From Planctomycetaceae bacterium (lineage in GTDB: Bacteria > Planctomycetota > Planctomycetia > Planctomycetales > Planctomycetaceae): a stretch of 11,469 nt of DNA. Every line of letters begins with the position of its first letter. Positions within the stretch are counted from its first letter, which is position 1. Under the pieces are notes generated by a model that saw only the letters and a program-made list of their open reading frames with translations, was not told the origin of the DNA and searched no databases. Below, in pieces: positions 5,526 to 11,469 of this stretch. Where the stretch lies: positions 1 through 11,469 of the forward strand of contig JAGQQP010000070.1 of assembly GCA_020426085.1 (NCBI GenBank), given 5' to 3'. The translations under genes and the position numbers were made by a program.

Positions 5526-6880
5526 TGTCGAAGTCTCCAAACCGCAACTGGCAAATCATGACTCTGCTGAGTCTGTTTCTGGGCTACGTCGGCTATTATA
5601 TCTGCCGCTCGAACCTGGCCGTCGCGACTCCACTGCTGCTCAAGGAATACGACGGGGCCGGGATCACCAAAGTTGATATTGGTACGGTCGCCTCCATCGG
5701 GGTGATGTTGTATGCCCTCGGAAAAATCATCAACGGCTATCTGGCAGATTTTCTCGGCGGTCGGCAGATGTTTCTGACCGGCATGATCGCGTCCGTCGTA
5801 TGTTCGATCTGGTTTGGCCTGGCGGGTGGCTTAACCCTGTTCGTTCTCATCTGGGCCGGGAATCGATTTTTTCAGTCGATGGGCTGGGTGGCGCTGGTGA
5901 AAACCGCCTCACGCTGGTTTCCCGTACAATGGCATGCGACCGTGATGGCCGTCCTCTCACTTTCGTTTCTGTTCGGCGATGCATTTGCCCGCATCTATCT
6001 GGGCAGCCTGATCATGCTGGGAGAACGTGAGTCCTCGCTCAGTTTTCTGGCCGACTGGAGGACCGTCTTTTTCATCGCCGCCGGCACTCTGGGTCTGATT
6101 ACGGTCTTTGTTTATTTCAGTTTGAAGTCCAGCCCCATTGATGTCGGCCTGGAAGAACCGGAAGCAAATCCCCTGAACGTGTATGGAGCAGAAGGAAATC
6201 ATGCACAGCGAATATCCATTAAAGAGGTGCTCAAACCGCTGTTTGCCAGTCCGCTGTTCTGGTTGATCTGCATCATGAATTTCAGCCTGACCCTGGTCCG
6301 CGAAACCTTTAACTTCTGGACCCCGACCTTCCTGAATGATGTCGCGAAGCTTGAGATTGGCCAGGCCGCTGTGGGCAGCATGTTGTTTCCGCTGGTGGGA
6401 GGCTGTTCGGCTCTGCTGGCCGGAATCACCTCGGATTACTTCAAAGGGAGACACGGACGTGTTGTCCTGCCCAGCCTGATTCTCCTGGTGCTTTCACTGA
6501 TATTACTGACCACGATTGACGTCACGGGCAAACCGTACCTGGCGCTCACGCTGCTGTCGCTGGTCGCCTTTTTTCTGATGGCCCCCTATTCATTTCTGTC
6601 GGGAGTGATGGCGATAGACCTTGGCGGAAAGCGGGGTTGTTCGACCGTTGCCGGCCTCGTCGATTCCGCCGGCTACCTGGGCGCCATTCTATCCGGTCAC
6701 ACCGTCGGACTGATCGCAGAATACTACGGCTGGAGGATGGCGTTTGGCGGGCTGGCGGGTATCTGCTGCACTGCCGTCATTGCCGGTCTGATCTACTGGC
6801 GGATCCAGGAACGGCAAATGAACCTGGCACAAGTTTTACCTACCGAACCTGAACGGGAGGTTTCCCATGCCCCACAATGA
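5522..6880 (+). CDS. MFS transporter, OPA (GlpT/UhpT-like) family, probable phosphonate importer
   Basis: The 452-residue protein has about 12 hydrophobic segments and the N-terminal signature G-Y-Y-I-C-R-S-N-L-A (24-33) of organophosphate:phosphate antiporters. Arg29 aligns with the first substrate-binding Arg of GlpT (in Y-L-V-R-K-N-F), and Arg260 in L-V-R-E-T-F-N-F-W-T-P-T (258-269) with the second, in transmembrane helix 7. G-K-I-I-N-G-Y-L-A-D (67-76) is the MFS loop after helix 2. Both phosphate-gripping arginines are therefore present, which suits a phosphonate substrate. OPA members usually exchange an organophosphate for inorganic phosphate; such exchange would let the cell take in AEP while exporting the phosphate that PhnX or the oxygenase releases. 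Substrate and antiport are inferred from context. A second ATG at 5525 is an equally possible start. It overlaps the next gene by 14 bases. Confidence 0.87.
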   Translation: MMSKSPNRNWQIMTLLSLFLGYVGYYICRSNLAVATPLLLKEYDGAGITKVDIGTVASIGVMLYALGKIINGYLADFLGGRQMFLTGMIASVVCSIWFGLAGGLTLFVLIWAGNRFFQSMGWVALVKTASRWFPVQWHATVMAVLSLSFLFGDAFARIYLGSLIMLGERESSLSFLADWRTVFFIAAGTLGLITVFVYFSLKSSPIDVGLEEPEANPLNVYGAEGNHAQRISIKEVLKPLFASPLFWLICIMNFSLTLVRETFNFWTPTFLNDVAKLEIGQAAVGSMLFPLVGGCSALLAGITSDYFKGRHGRVVLPSLILLVLSLILLTTIDVTGKPYLALTLLSLVAFFLMAPYSFLSGVMAIDLGGKRGCSTVAGLVDSAGYLGAILSGHTVGLIAEYYGWRMAFGGLAGICCTAVIAGLIYWRIQERQMNLAQVLPTEPEREVSHAPQ

Positions 6881-7451
6881 TCCAACAGCAATCGTGTCTG
6901 AAATCAGGCAACGCTTTCGGGAAAAAGGGACTGACATGTACGCCGGCGAAGCAATCTCGCAGACAGAGCACGCGTTGCAGGCAGCATTCGCAGCCGAGCA
7001 GGCGGGTGAGTCGGCAGAACTGATCGTCGCTGCATTACTGCATGACATCGGTCACCTGTTGCACAATCACGATGAAGACTGTGCAACGCAGGGCATTGAC
7101 GATCTGCATGAACGCATCGGCGCGCAATGGCTGGTGCGCTACTTTCCGAAAGAGGTCACCGAGCCGATTCGGCTGCATGTCGCCGCCAAACGCTACCGCT
7201 GTGCCACCGATGCAGAATATGCGTCGCGACTTTCCCCCGCCTCGGTTCTCAGCCTGCAGTTACAGGGTGGCCCCTTTGACTCTGCAGAACAGACGGAGTT
7301 CGAACACAACCCCTGGTCACAGGCTGCGCTCCGACTGCGCAACTGGGACGAAGCCGCCAAAGTACCGGACTTCGAAACTCCGGAACTCGAATATTTTTTA
7401 ACTTATGTCCAGAGAGTTCTGCAGCAGCAGACTTCGGATACGGATGAATGA
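6867..7451 (+). CDS. phnZ: PhnZ-type HD-domain mixed-valence diiron oxygenase (C-P bond cleaving)
   Basis: The 194-residue protein matches PhnZ in length and in each functional position I can recall. Tyr25 and Glu28 lie in Y-A-G-E-A-I-S-Q; His35 in E-H-A-L-Q; His59-Asp60 in A-L-L-H-D-I-G-H; His81 in L-H-E-R-I-G; His104 and Lys108 in H-V-A-A-K-R-Y; Asp161 in N-W-D-E; and L-Q-G-G-P precedes a conserved acidic stretch. In PhnZ the His/Asp set binds a Fe(II)/Fe(III) pair, Lys108 holds the phosphonate, and Tyr24/Glu27 form the substrate-gating pair. PhnZ oxidises (R)-1-hydroxy-AEP to glycine and phosphate. Relatives act on hydroxymethylphosphonate or on trimethylated hydroxy-AEP, so the substrate is not certain. 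No PhnY-type hydroxylase is encoded nearby. ATG 6867 has GGGAGG six bases upstream (6855-6860), inside the transporter gene. The cytoplasmic location follows from the absence of a signal peptide. Confidence 0.88.
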   Translation: MPHNDPTAIVSEIRQRFREKGTDMYAGEAISQTEHALQAAFAAEQAGESAELIVAALLHDIGHLLHNHDEDCATQGIDDLHERIGAQWLVRYFPKEVTEPIRLHVAAKRYRCATDAEYASRLSPASVLSLQLQGGPFDSAEQTEFEHNPWSQAALRLRNWDEAAKVPDFETPELEYFLTYVQRVLQQQTSDTDE

Positions 7452-7459
7452 AGGAAATT

Positions 7460-8254
7460 ATGAAACCTGAAACGATCAAACTTGTGATCTTCGACTGGGC
7501 CGGCACCACGATTGACCATGGCTGCTTTGCCCCGATCTCTGCCTTTATCAAAGCCTTCAAAGCGTGCGGCGTGGACCTGACGCCACAACAGGCGCGCGGC
7601 CCGATGGGCCTGCATAAGCAGGATCACATTCGCAGCCTGTTTCAACTGGATGAGATCGCCGCACAATGGGAATCCATTCATCAGCGCAGCTGGACCGAAG
7701 ACGATGTCAAGCACATCTATGAAACGTTTATGCCGCTGCAGATCGAAGAAGCAAAACTGTTTACCGATCTGGTTCCCAACCTGTGTGAAACGATTTCGAT
7801 TTTGAGAGACCAGGGAATTAAAATCGGCTCCACCACCGGTTACCCGCGGATTGTGGCAGATCCGGTTCTGGAAGCAGCGAAAGCCAAAGGTTATGCGCCC
7901 GACTTCAACATGTGCGCGGATGAAGTCCCTGCAGGACGGCCTGCACCCTGGATGATCTATCGCAACATGGAAGCGCTGAATGTCTTCCCCCCTTCGGCGG
8001 TCGTCAAGGTGGGCGATACGGTTCCCGATATCGAAGCCGGGCTGAATGCGGGCACCTGGACGGTCGGCCTGACCCAGACGGGCAGCGAAGTCGGTCTGAC
8101 AGTCGCTGAGTTTGCCGCTTTAAGCGATGAACAGAAAGCCGATCGATTAGCAATCGCGGAAACGAAACTCAAAAACGCCGGTGCCCACTTCGTGATTCCC
8201 ACGCTGCAGGGACTTCCTGACATCATCGAACACCTTAACGCCAGAGAGAACTGA
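7460..8254 (+). CDS. phnX: Phosphonoacetaldehyde hydrolase (phosphonatase)
   Basis: The enzyme hydrolyses phosphonoacetaldehyde to acetaldehyde and phosphate using a Schiff base and a HAD nucleophile. At 264 residues it is close to the usual ~267. Asp12 in F-D-W-A-G-T-T is the nucleophile, Lys53 in M-G-L-H-K-Q-D-H-I forms the Schiff base with the aldehyde, G-S-T-T-G-Y (123-128) is HAD motif II, Arg160 follows P-A-G, and Asp186/Asp190 in V-G-D-T-V-P-D bind Mg2+. With ATG 7460 as start, these numbers coincide with the Bacillus cereus enzyme, and AAGGA (7451-7455) lies four bases upstream; this is why I prefer it over the in-frame ATG at 7448, which overlaps the previous stop (ATGA) and cannot be excluded. 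It is one base from phnW, its normal partner. Confidence 0.95.
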   Translation: MKPETIKLVIFDWAGTTIDHGCFAPISAFIKAFKACGVDLTPQQARGPMGLHKQDHIRSLFQLDEIAAQWESIHQRSWTEDDVKHIYETFMPLQIEEAKLFTDLVPNLCETISILRDQGIKIGSTTGYPRIVADPVLEAAKAKGYAPDFNMCADEVPAGRPAPWMIYRNMEALNVFPPSAVVKVGDTVPDIEAGLNAGTWTVGLTQTGSEVGLTVAEFAALSDEQKADRLAIAETKLKNAGAHFVIPTLQGLPDIIEHLNAREN

Positions 8255-8255
8255 A

Positions 8256-9386
8256 ATGGACGCCGACATTCCCTACCTGTTATTGACCCCCGGTCCTTTG
8301 ACTACCACCCGCAGTGTGCGCGAAGCCATGCTGGCCGACTACTCGACCTGGGACGTGGATTACAATCAGCGCGTGATGGAAATTCGAGAAAGACTGGTGC
8401 GTCTGGCGACAGACTCCGACGAATACACGGCGGTCCTGATGCAGGGCAGCGGCACATTTTCAGTGGAAGCGACTATCGGTTCGGTCATCCCGCCTGACGG
8501 AAAACTGCTGGTCATTTCCAACGGCGCGTACGGCAGTCGCATTGCTCAGATCGCCCGCTGTCTGAAGATCCCCCTGCATGAACTGGTTTTTTCGGAAACA
8601 GAACCGCCCGATCTGTTACAGATCCGCGCAACGCTGGCAGCGGATTCAGACATCACCCATGTAGCAATGGTGCACTGCGAAACCACGACCGGCATGATCA
8701 ACCCCGCTCAGGAAGTCGGCAAACTGGTACACGCCGCCGGGAAGGAATACATCCTGGATGCCATGTCTTCTTTCGGAGGCATTCCCCTTTCCATGGAAGA
8801 ATTTCACGTCGACTACCTGATCTCGTCGGCCAATAAATGTATTCAGGGTGTTCCCGGATTTGGGTTTGTGATTGCGGATCAGTGCAAACTGGAACAGACA
8901 AAAGGGCTGGCGCGATCATTGAGCCTGGATCTTTATGACCAATGGTATGAAATGGAACACAAGGGAGGCAAATGGCGTTATACATCACCCACGCATGTCG
9001 TCAATGCCTTCCTGCAGGCGCTGAATGAACTGGACGCGGAAGGGGGTATTTCCGCCCGATACGCACGGTATCAGGAAAATCAGACCACGCTGGTGACCGA
9101 GATGCAGAAAAGGGGCCTGCAGACTCTGCTGCCGCGGGAACTGCAGTCGCCGATCATTACTTCATTTTATTATCCCGAGTCTCCCGCATTTCAGTTTAAC
9201 CAGTTTTATGATGAATTAAAAAAGAGGCGTTACGTGATTTATCCGGGGAAAATCAGTCAGGCGGATACATTCCGGATCGGCAATATTGGTCATGTTTTCC
9301 CGGCAGATATTGTGGACCTGGTCTCGCAGATTGAACAAACGCTCAATCATTTAGACGTCCGTATGACGAACCCTTCGATTCAGTAA
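8256..9386 (+). CDS. phnW: 2-aminoethylphosphonate-pyruvate transaminase
   Basis: The 376-residue class V PLP aminotransferase converts AEP plus pyruvate to phosphonoacetaldehyde plus alanine, giving the substrate of PhnX. The N-terminal [10 protein letters not shown] (9-18) is the family opening. G-S-G-T (65-68) contacts the PLP phosphate. Asp168 in I-L-D-A-M-S-S pairs with the pyridine nitrogen, and Lys194 in S-S-A-N-K-C-I-Q-G is the Schiff-base lysine, both at the positions known from Salmonella PhnW. A conserved Arg of the R-I-G-N-I-G-H segment near the C-terminus is expected to hold the substrate. AGAGAG lies upstream of ATG 8256. Only one base separates it from phnX. Its reaction partly duplicates that expected of the FAD enzyme, which probably handles N-substituted substrates. 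Confidence 0.95.
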   Translation: MDADIPYLLLTPGPLTTTRSVREAMLADYSTWDVDYNQRVMEIRERLVRLATDSDEYTAVLMQGSGTFSVEATIGSVIPPDGKLLVISNGAYGSRIAQIARCLKIPLHELVFSETEPPDLLQIRATLAADSDITHVAMVHCETTTGMINPAQEVGKLVHAAGKEYILDAMSSFGGIPLSMEEFHVDYLISSANKCIQGVPGFGFVIADQCKLEQTKGLARSLSLDLYDQWYEMEHKGGKWRYTSPTHVVNAFLQALNELDAEGGISARYARYQENQTTLVTEMQKRGLQTLLPRELQSPIITSFYYPESPAFQFNQFYDELKKRRYVIYPGKISQADTFRIGNIGHVFPADIVDLVSQIEQTLNHLDVRMTNPSIQ

Positions 9387-9494
9387 GTCTGAAAAAATTT
9401 AAATCGTACACTTTCGATTTGTCAGAAAGCCGTTTATAAAAAATGAGACCATTCTGACCCGCCCGTTACACAAATTTCTTTGTCAAAAATCCTT

Positions 9495-9523
9495 CTATCT
9501 GAAAAAGCGGTTCCATCAGATAG
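9495..9523. promoter_or_regulatory. Inverted repeat just upstream of the dehydrogenase gene
   Basis: CTATCTGA (9495-9502) and TCAGATAG (9516-9523) are exact reverse complements around a 13-base centre, ending 28 bases before ATG 9552; a further partial copy, TTATCTG, follows at 9526-9532. No T-run follows, so a terminator is unlikely. An operator or a 5'-UTR hairpin is plausible and would fit separate control of this gene. The rest of the 165-base gap (9387-9551) is A/T-rich, with only a weak AAATCG/CGATTT hairpin at 9401-9420. Confidence 0.45.
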
Positions 9524-9551
9524 TGTTATCTGCCAGCAGTCTTAGTGTTTT

Positions 9552-10655
9552 ATGATGAGCGATCAATGCACTTCTGTCATCCTGCAAGAAGATGACCGAA
9601 AGTTGGAATATACCAGAGTCGACCGGCCTCAACTGAAACCGGGTGAAGTACTGGTTGAAATCTTGTGTTGTACGATCTGCGGAAGCGACCTGCATACCTT
9701 CGAAGGAACGCGTTCTACTCCCTGCCCGACGATTCTGGGACATGAGATGGTCGGACGTGTGGTCGATATGCATCCCGAATCCACGGTCAAAGATTTTCTG
9801 GAGCGTCCGGTCGAAATCGGTGACCGGATCACCTGGTCGGTCGCGGTTTCCTGCAAACAATGCGAATTCTGTAAACGCGGGCTCACACAGAAATGCACGC
9901 GGCTGTTCAAATACGGTCACCAGCGATTGAACGAACAGAATTACCTGAGTGGCGGACTGGCCAGTCATTGTCATCTGGTCAAAGGCACAACTATTTTTAA
10001 AGTCCCCAAATCGTTGCCCGATCTGATCGCCAGTCCCGCGAACTGTGCTACCGCAACCGTCATGGCGGCGTTCCGCCTGGCAGGCGACATCGAAGAGAAA
10101 TCCGTTTTAATTCTGGGGGCAGGCATGCTGGGAGTCACGGCCTCAGCGGTCGCCCATGCAAAAAACGCAGGCAAGGTCTTCGTCTCAGATATTGATCCGG
10201 AACGTGTCCGCCGCAGCCTGGAATTCGGTGCGCGACATGCTTTGCTGGTAAAAAAAGAACAGCCTCTGCATCAGGAAATTCTGCATCTGACAGAAGGGCG
10301 TGGAGTCGATATCGTGTTCGATATGACGGGGGTTCCTGAAGTCATCGAGAGTGGCCTGGAAGCGATGGCCATTGGCGGATCCATGATTCTGGTGGGATCC
10401 GTCTATCCCGCCCGACCGGTTCAGCTTTCTGCAGAGAAGATCGTCCGGAGATTACTGCGAATCGAAGGCATCCACAATTACGTGGATCTGGATCTGGCCA
10501 ATGCTCTGAATTTCCTGGAGCGGTTCCAGAACCAGTATCCCTTTTCCAGGCTCTGCGAACAGACATTTCAACTGAGTGACATCAAGGCAGCTTTTGAAGA
10601 ATCGGCTAACCGCCGCTCCTATCGTGTGGCGGTCCTGCCTGATTCCACTTCCTGA
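9552..10655 (+). CDS. Zinc-binding alcohol dehydrogenase, phosphonate-catabolism associated (TIGR03366-like)
   Basis: The 367-residue protein is a medium-chain dehydrogenase/reductase. Catalytic zinc ligands are probably Cys43 in C-G-S-D-L-H, His64-Glu65 in L-G-H-E-M and Cys165 in P-A-N-C-A-T-A-T-V. Cys101, Cys104, Cys107 and Cys115 (C-K-Q-C-E-F-C, then Q-K-C) bind the structural zinc. G-A-G-M-L-G (189-194) is the nucleotide loop, and Asp213 in V-S-D-I-D at the end of the next strand favours NAD+ over NADP+. The P-A-N-C-A-T-A-T-V segment is characteristic of the subfamily found beside phosphonate genes, whose substrate is, as far as I know, unproven. It could interconvert phosphonoacetaldehyde and hydroxyethylphosphonate, or act on a released alcohol or aldehyde. 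No Shine-Dalgarno is evident; ATG 9555 is an alternative start. It may have its own promoter in the 165-base gap. Confidence 0.88.
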   Translation: MMSDQCTSVILQEDDRKLEYTRVDRPQLKPGEVLVEILCCTICGSDLHTFEGTRSTPCPTILGHEMVGRVVDMHPESTVKDFLERPVEIGDRITWSVAVSCKQCEFCKRGLTQKCTRLFKYGHQRLNEQNYLSGGLASHCHLVKGTTIFKVPKSLPDLIASPANCATATVMAAFRLAGDIEEKSVLILGAGMLGVTASAVAHAKNAGKVFVSDIDPERVRRSLEFGARHALLVKKEQPLHQEILHLTEGRGVDIVFDMTGVPEVIESGLEAMAIGGSMILVGSVYPARPVQLSAEKIVRRLLRIEGIHNYVDLDLANALNFLERFQNQYPFSRLCEQTFQLSDIKAAFEESANRRSYRVAVLPDSTS

Positions 10656-10689
10656 AATTCAGCAGCACAAGCCGACGGTTCGCAAATTC

Positions 10690-11469
10690 TCAGAAATCGA
10701 TTTCGGCTGACTGTCCCAGATCAATTCCGCCTCGGGCCGAACTCGCTCCGCGGTTATAGCGGGCTGCGGGTCTCTGTTGAGGACGCATCTGCTGTGCAGG
10801 GCGAGTCACTGGTTGAGGTCGAGTCTGGGGAGCAGCAACAGAATCCTGATGCAGTGAAGTACGAGGCAGACGTTTGGCTTCCGGTACGAAGGCAACGGAT
10901 TCCTTTATCTGTCGTTTTTGTGCTGGTCTACCGCTGAAAGGAATGCGAGAGTCGATGGGCAGAGGTCGTGACTCACGCTGCAGCTCTTCAGCAGGTTCTG
11001 CACTCGCCAGTGCGGTCTGCTCAGGCATCTCCGCCACAAAGTCGGCTTCCACCTGATCGGGACTCTGTGAGCGAATTACCAGATCTTTGTTATCAACCGC
11101 AGAAACCTGTTGTGGTTCTGCCGCTGCCAGCTGCTGACCAGCGGGCAGATTCAAAGACGGGCTACCTGCCATAATCCAGCTGCCCCAGCGCTGTTCCAGT
11201 GCTTCGACGTTTTTGATTTTATACATTTTGGCGATGGCTTCGTCCCAGCCATTTTTATGTGCATCTTCCAGAAACATCAGATAGCGTTTTTTGCCGCCAG
11301 TCTGCAGCAGGTAATCTGCCAGGGAATAACCTTCGGCGTACAATGTCAGAACCTGTTGCATCTCAGACGGGTATTCGGTCATCGAAAGCAGATTTCGCAG
11401 CGGGATCCGTTTATTGGTTCCCATCACCTGGCGATTCAGCAGGCGTTGACGTTGTCTTTCTGATTCGTG
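10690..11469 (-). CDS. C-terminal part of an uncharacterised protein, possibly planctomycete peptidase-MA-like (N-terminus outside window)
   Basis: On the minus strand the frame stays open to the right edge (reading H-E-S-E-R-Q-R-Q-R-L-L-N-R-Q from 11469), so this is the last ~259 residues of a longer gene; the GTG at 11427 is probably an internal Val codon. The first ~90 visible residues are helical: P-L-R-N-L-L, then Y-A-E-G-Y-S-L-A-D-Y-L, G-G-K-K-R-Y-L-M-F-L and a following G-W-D-E-A. This resembles the end of peptidase-MA-like (gluzincin) domains in planctomycete proteins, where these helices follow the HExxH zinc site; that site would lie upstream and cannot be checked. The remaining ~160 residues are rich in Ala, Pro, Gln and Arg, look disordered and have no recognisable domain. 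The fold call is tentative. It converges on the dehydrogenase gene across 34 bases. Confidence 0.65.
   Translation of the reverse strand, partial: HESERQRQRLLNRQVMGTNKRIPLRNLLSMTEYPSEMQQVLTLYAEGYSLADYLLQTGGKKRYLMFLEDAHKNGWDEAIAKMYKIKNVEALEQRWGSWIMAGSPSLNLPAGQQLAAAEPQQVSAVDNKDLVIRSQSPDQVEADFVAEMPEQTALASAEPAEELQRESRPLPIDSRIPFSGRPAQKRQIKESVAFVPEAKRLPRTSLHQDSVAAPQTRPQPVTRPAQQMRPQQRPAARYNRGASSARGGIDLGQSAEIDF

Larger units (their letters stand above)
4353..9386 (+). other. Aminoethylphosphonate utilisation operon (five genes)
   Basis: Five plus-strand genes are joined by overlaps of 4 and 14 bases, then gaps of 8 bases and 1 base, so they are very likely co-transcribed and translationally coupled. 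Order: FAD amine oxidoreductase, OPA-type transporter, PhnZ-type oxygenase, PhnX, PhnW. The dehydrogenase at 9552 may be part of the same regulon or a read-through member. Together they encode uptake, deamination and two chemically different ways to break a C-P bond. Confidence 0.85.

Noticed and set aside
9388..9426. Possible terminator after phnW (TCTGA...AAATCG...CGATTT...TCAGA)
   Set aside because: The stem is short and A/T-rich, is interrupted by asymmetric loops, and has no following T-run.
10670..10708. AGCCGA/TCGGCT inverted repeat between the dehydrogenase and the minus-strand gene
   Set aside because: Only 6 pairs with a 27-base loop, no T-run, and the right arm lies within the coding end of the minus-strand gene; too weak to call a bidirectional terminator.
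1..11469. CRISPR arrays, tRNA/rRNA genes, insertion sequences, defence genes
   Set aside because: I looked for regular repeats, transposase-like products and RNA gene hallmarks and found none; genes and spacing look chromosomal and metabolic.

Overview
The window looks like a piece of a planctomycete chromosome, most likely Gimesia or a close relative. This rests on gene content only: a bacterial GH3-like protein, a secreted N,N-dimethylformamidase-beta-like protein, a XylR-type sugar-binding/AraC fusion regulator, a fragment resembling planctomycete peptidase-MA-like proteins, and moderate GC with weak or absent Shine-Dalgarno sites at several starts. I see no tRNA, rRNA, CRISPR array, insertion sequence or phage gene.

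Left part (1-4039). The 3' end of a GH3-family gene (3-362) is followed by a 374-base spacer with two inverted repeats. Next comes a RimJ/RimL-type GNAT acetyltransferase (737-1309). It converges, with a 3-base gap, on a minus-strand pair: the regulator (2873-4039) and, downstream of it, a secreted DMFase-beta-like protein (1313-2740). A bipartite sequence (CGGTAAA plus TACCGGTCT on the minus strand) lies upstream of both minus-strand genes. Its spacing differs by exactly 10 bases between the two copies, which makes it a candidate operator for the regulator.

Centre (4353-9386). A compact plus-strand operon for using 2-aminoethylphosphonate (AEP) and relatives, with overlaps or very small gaps between genes. 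The order is: FAD-dependent amine oxidoreductase of the phosphonate-operon type; OPA-type (GlpT/UhpT-like) MFS transporter; PhnZ-type HD-domain mixed-valence diiron oxygenase; PhnX phosphonoacetaldehyde hydrolase; PhnW AEP-pyruvate transaminase. A medium-chain zinc dehydrogenase of the phosphonate-associated kind (9552-10655) follows after a 165-base gap holding an inverted repeat. Inferred flow: the transporter brings in the phosphonate. PhnW (AEP) and the FAD enzyme (probably N-methyl-AEP) converge on phosphonoacetaldehyde, which PhnX hydrolyses to acetaldehyde and phosphate. The HD oxygenase offers a separate oxidative C-P cleavage of a 1-hydroxyphosphonate. No PhnY-type hydroxylase that would supply its substrate is present. 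The dehydrogenase may feed or drain an alcohol/aldehyde pair.

The operon leader (about 4228-4325) contains a tandem near-repeat with a 36-base period. It forms four mutually exclusive pairing segments, the first pair being a very strong hairpin; this looks like an attenuator or other RNA switch.

Right edge (10690-11469). The C-terminal part of a minus-strand gene continues beyond the window. It ends in a disordered Pro/Gln/Arg-rich tail and converges on the dehydrogenase.
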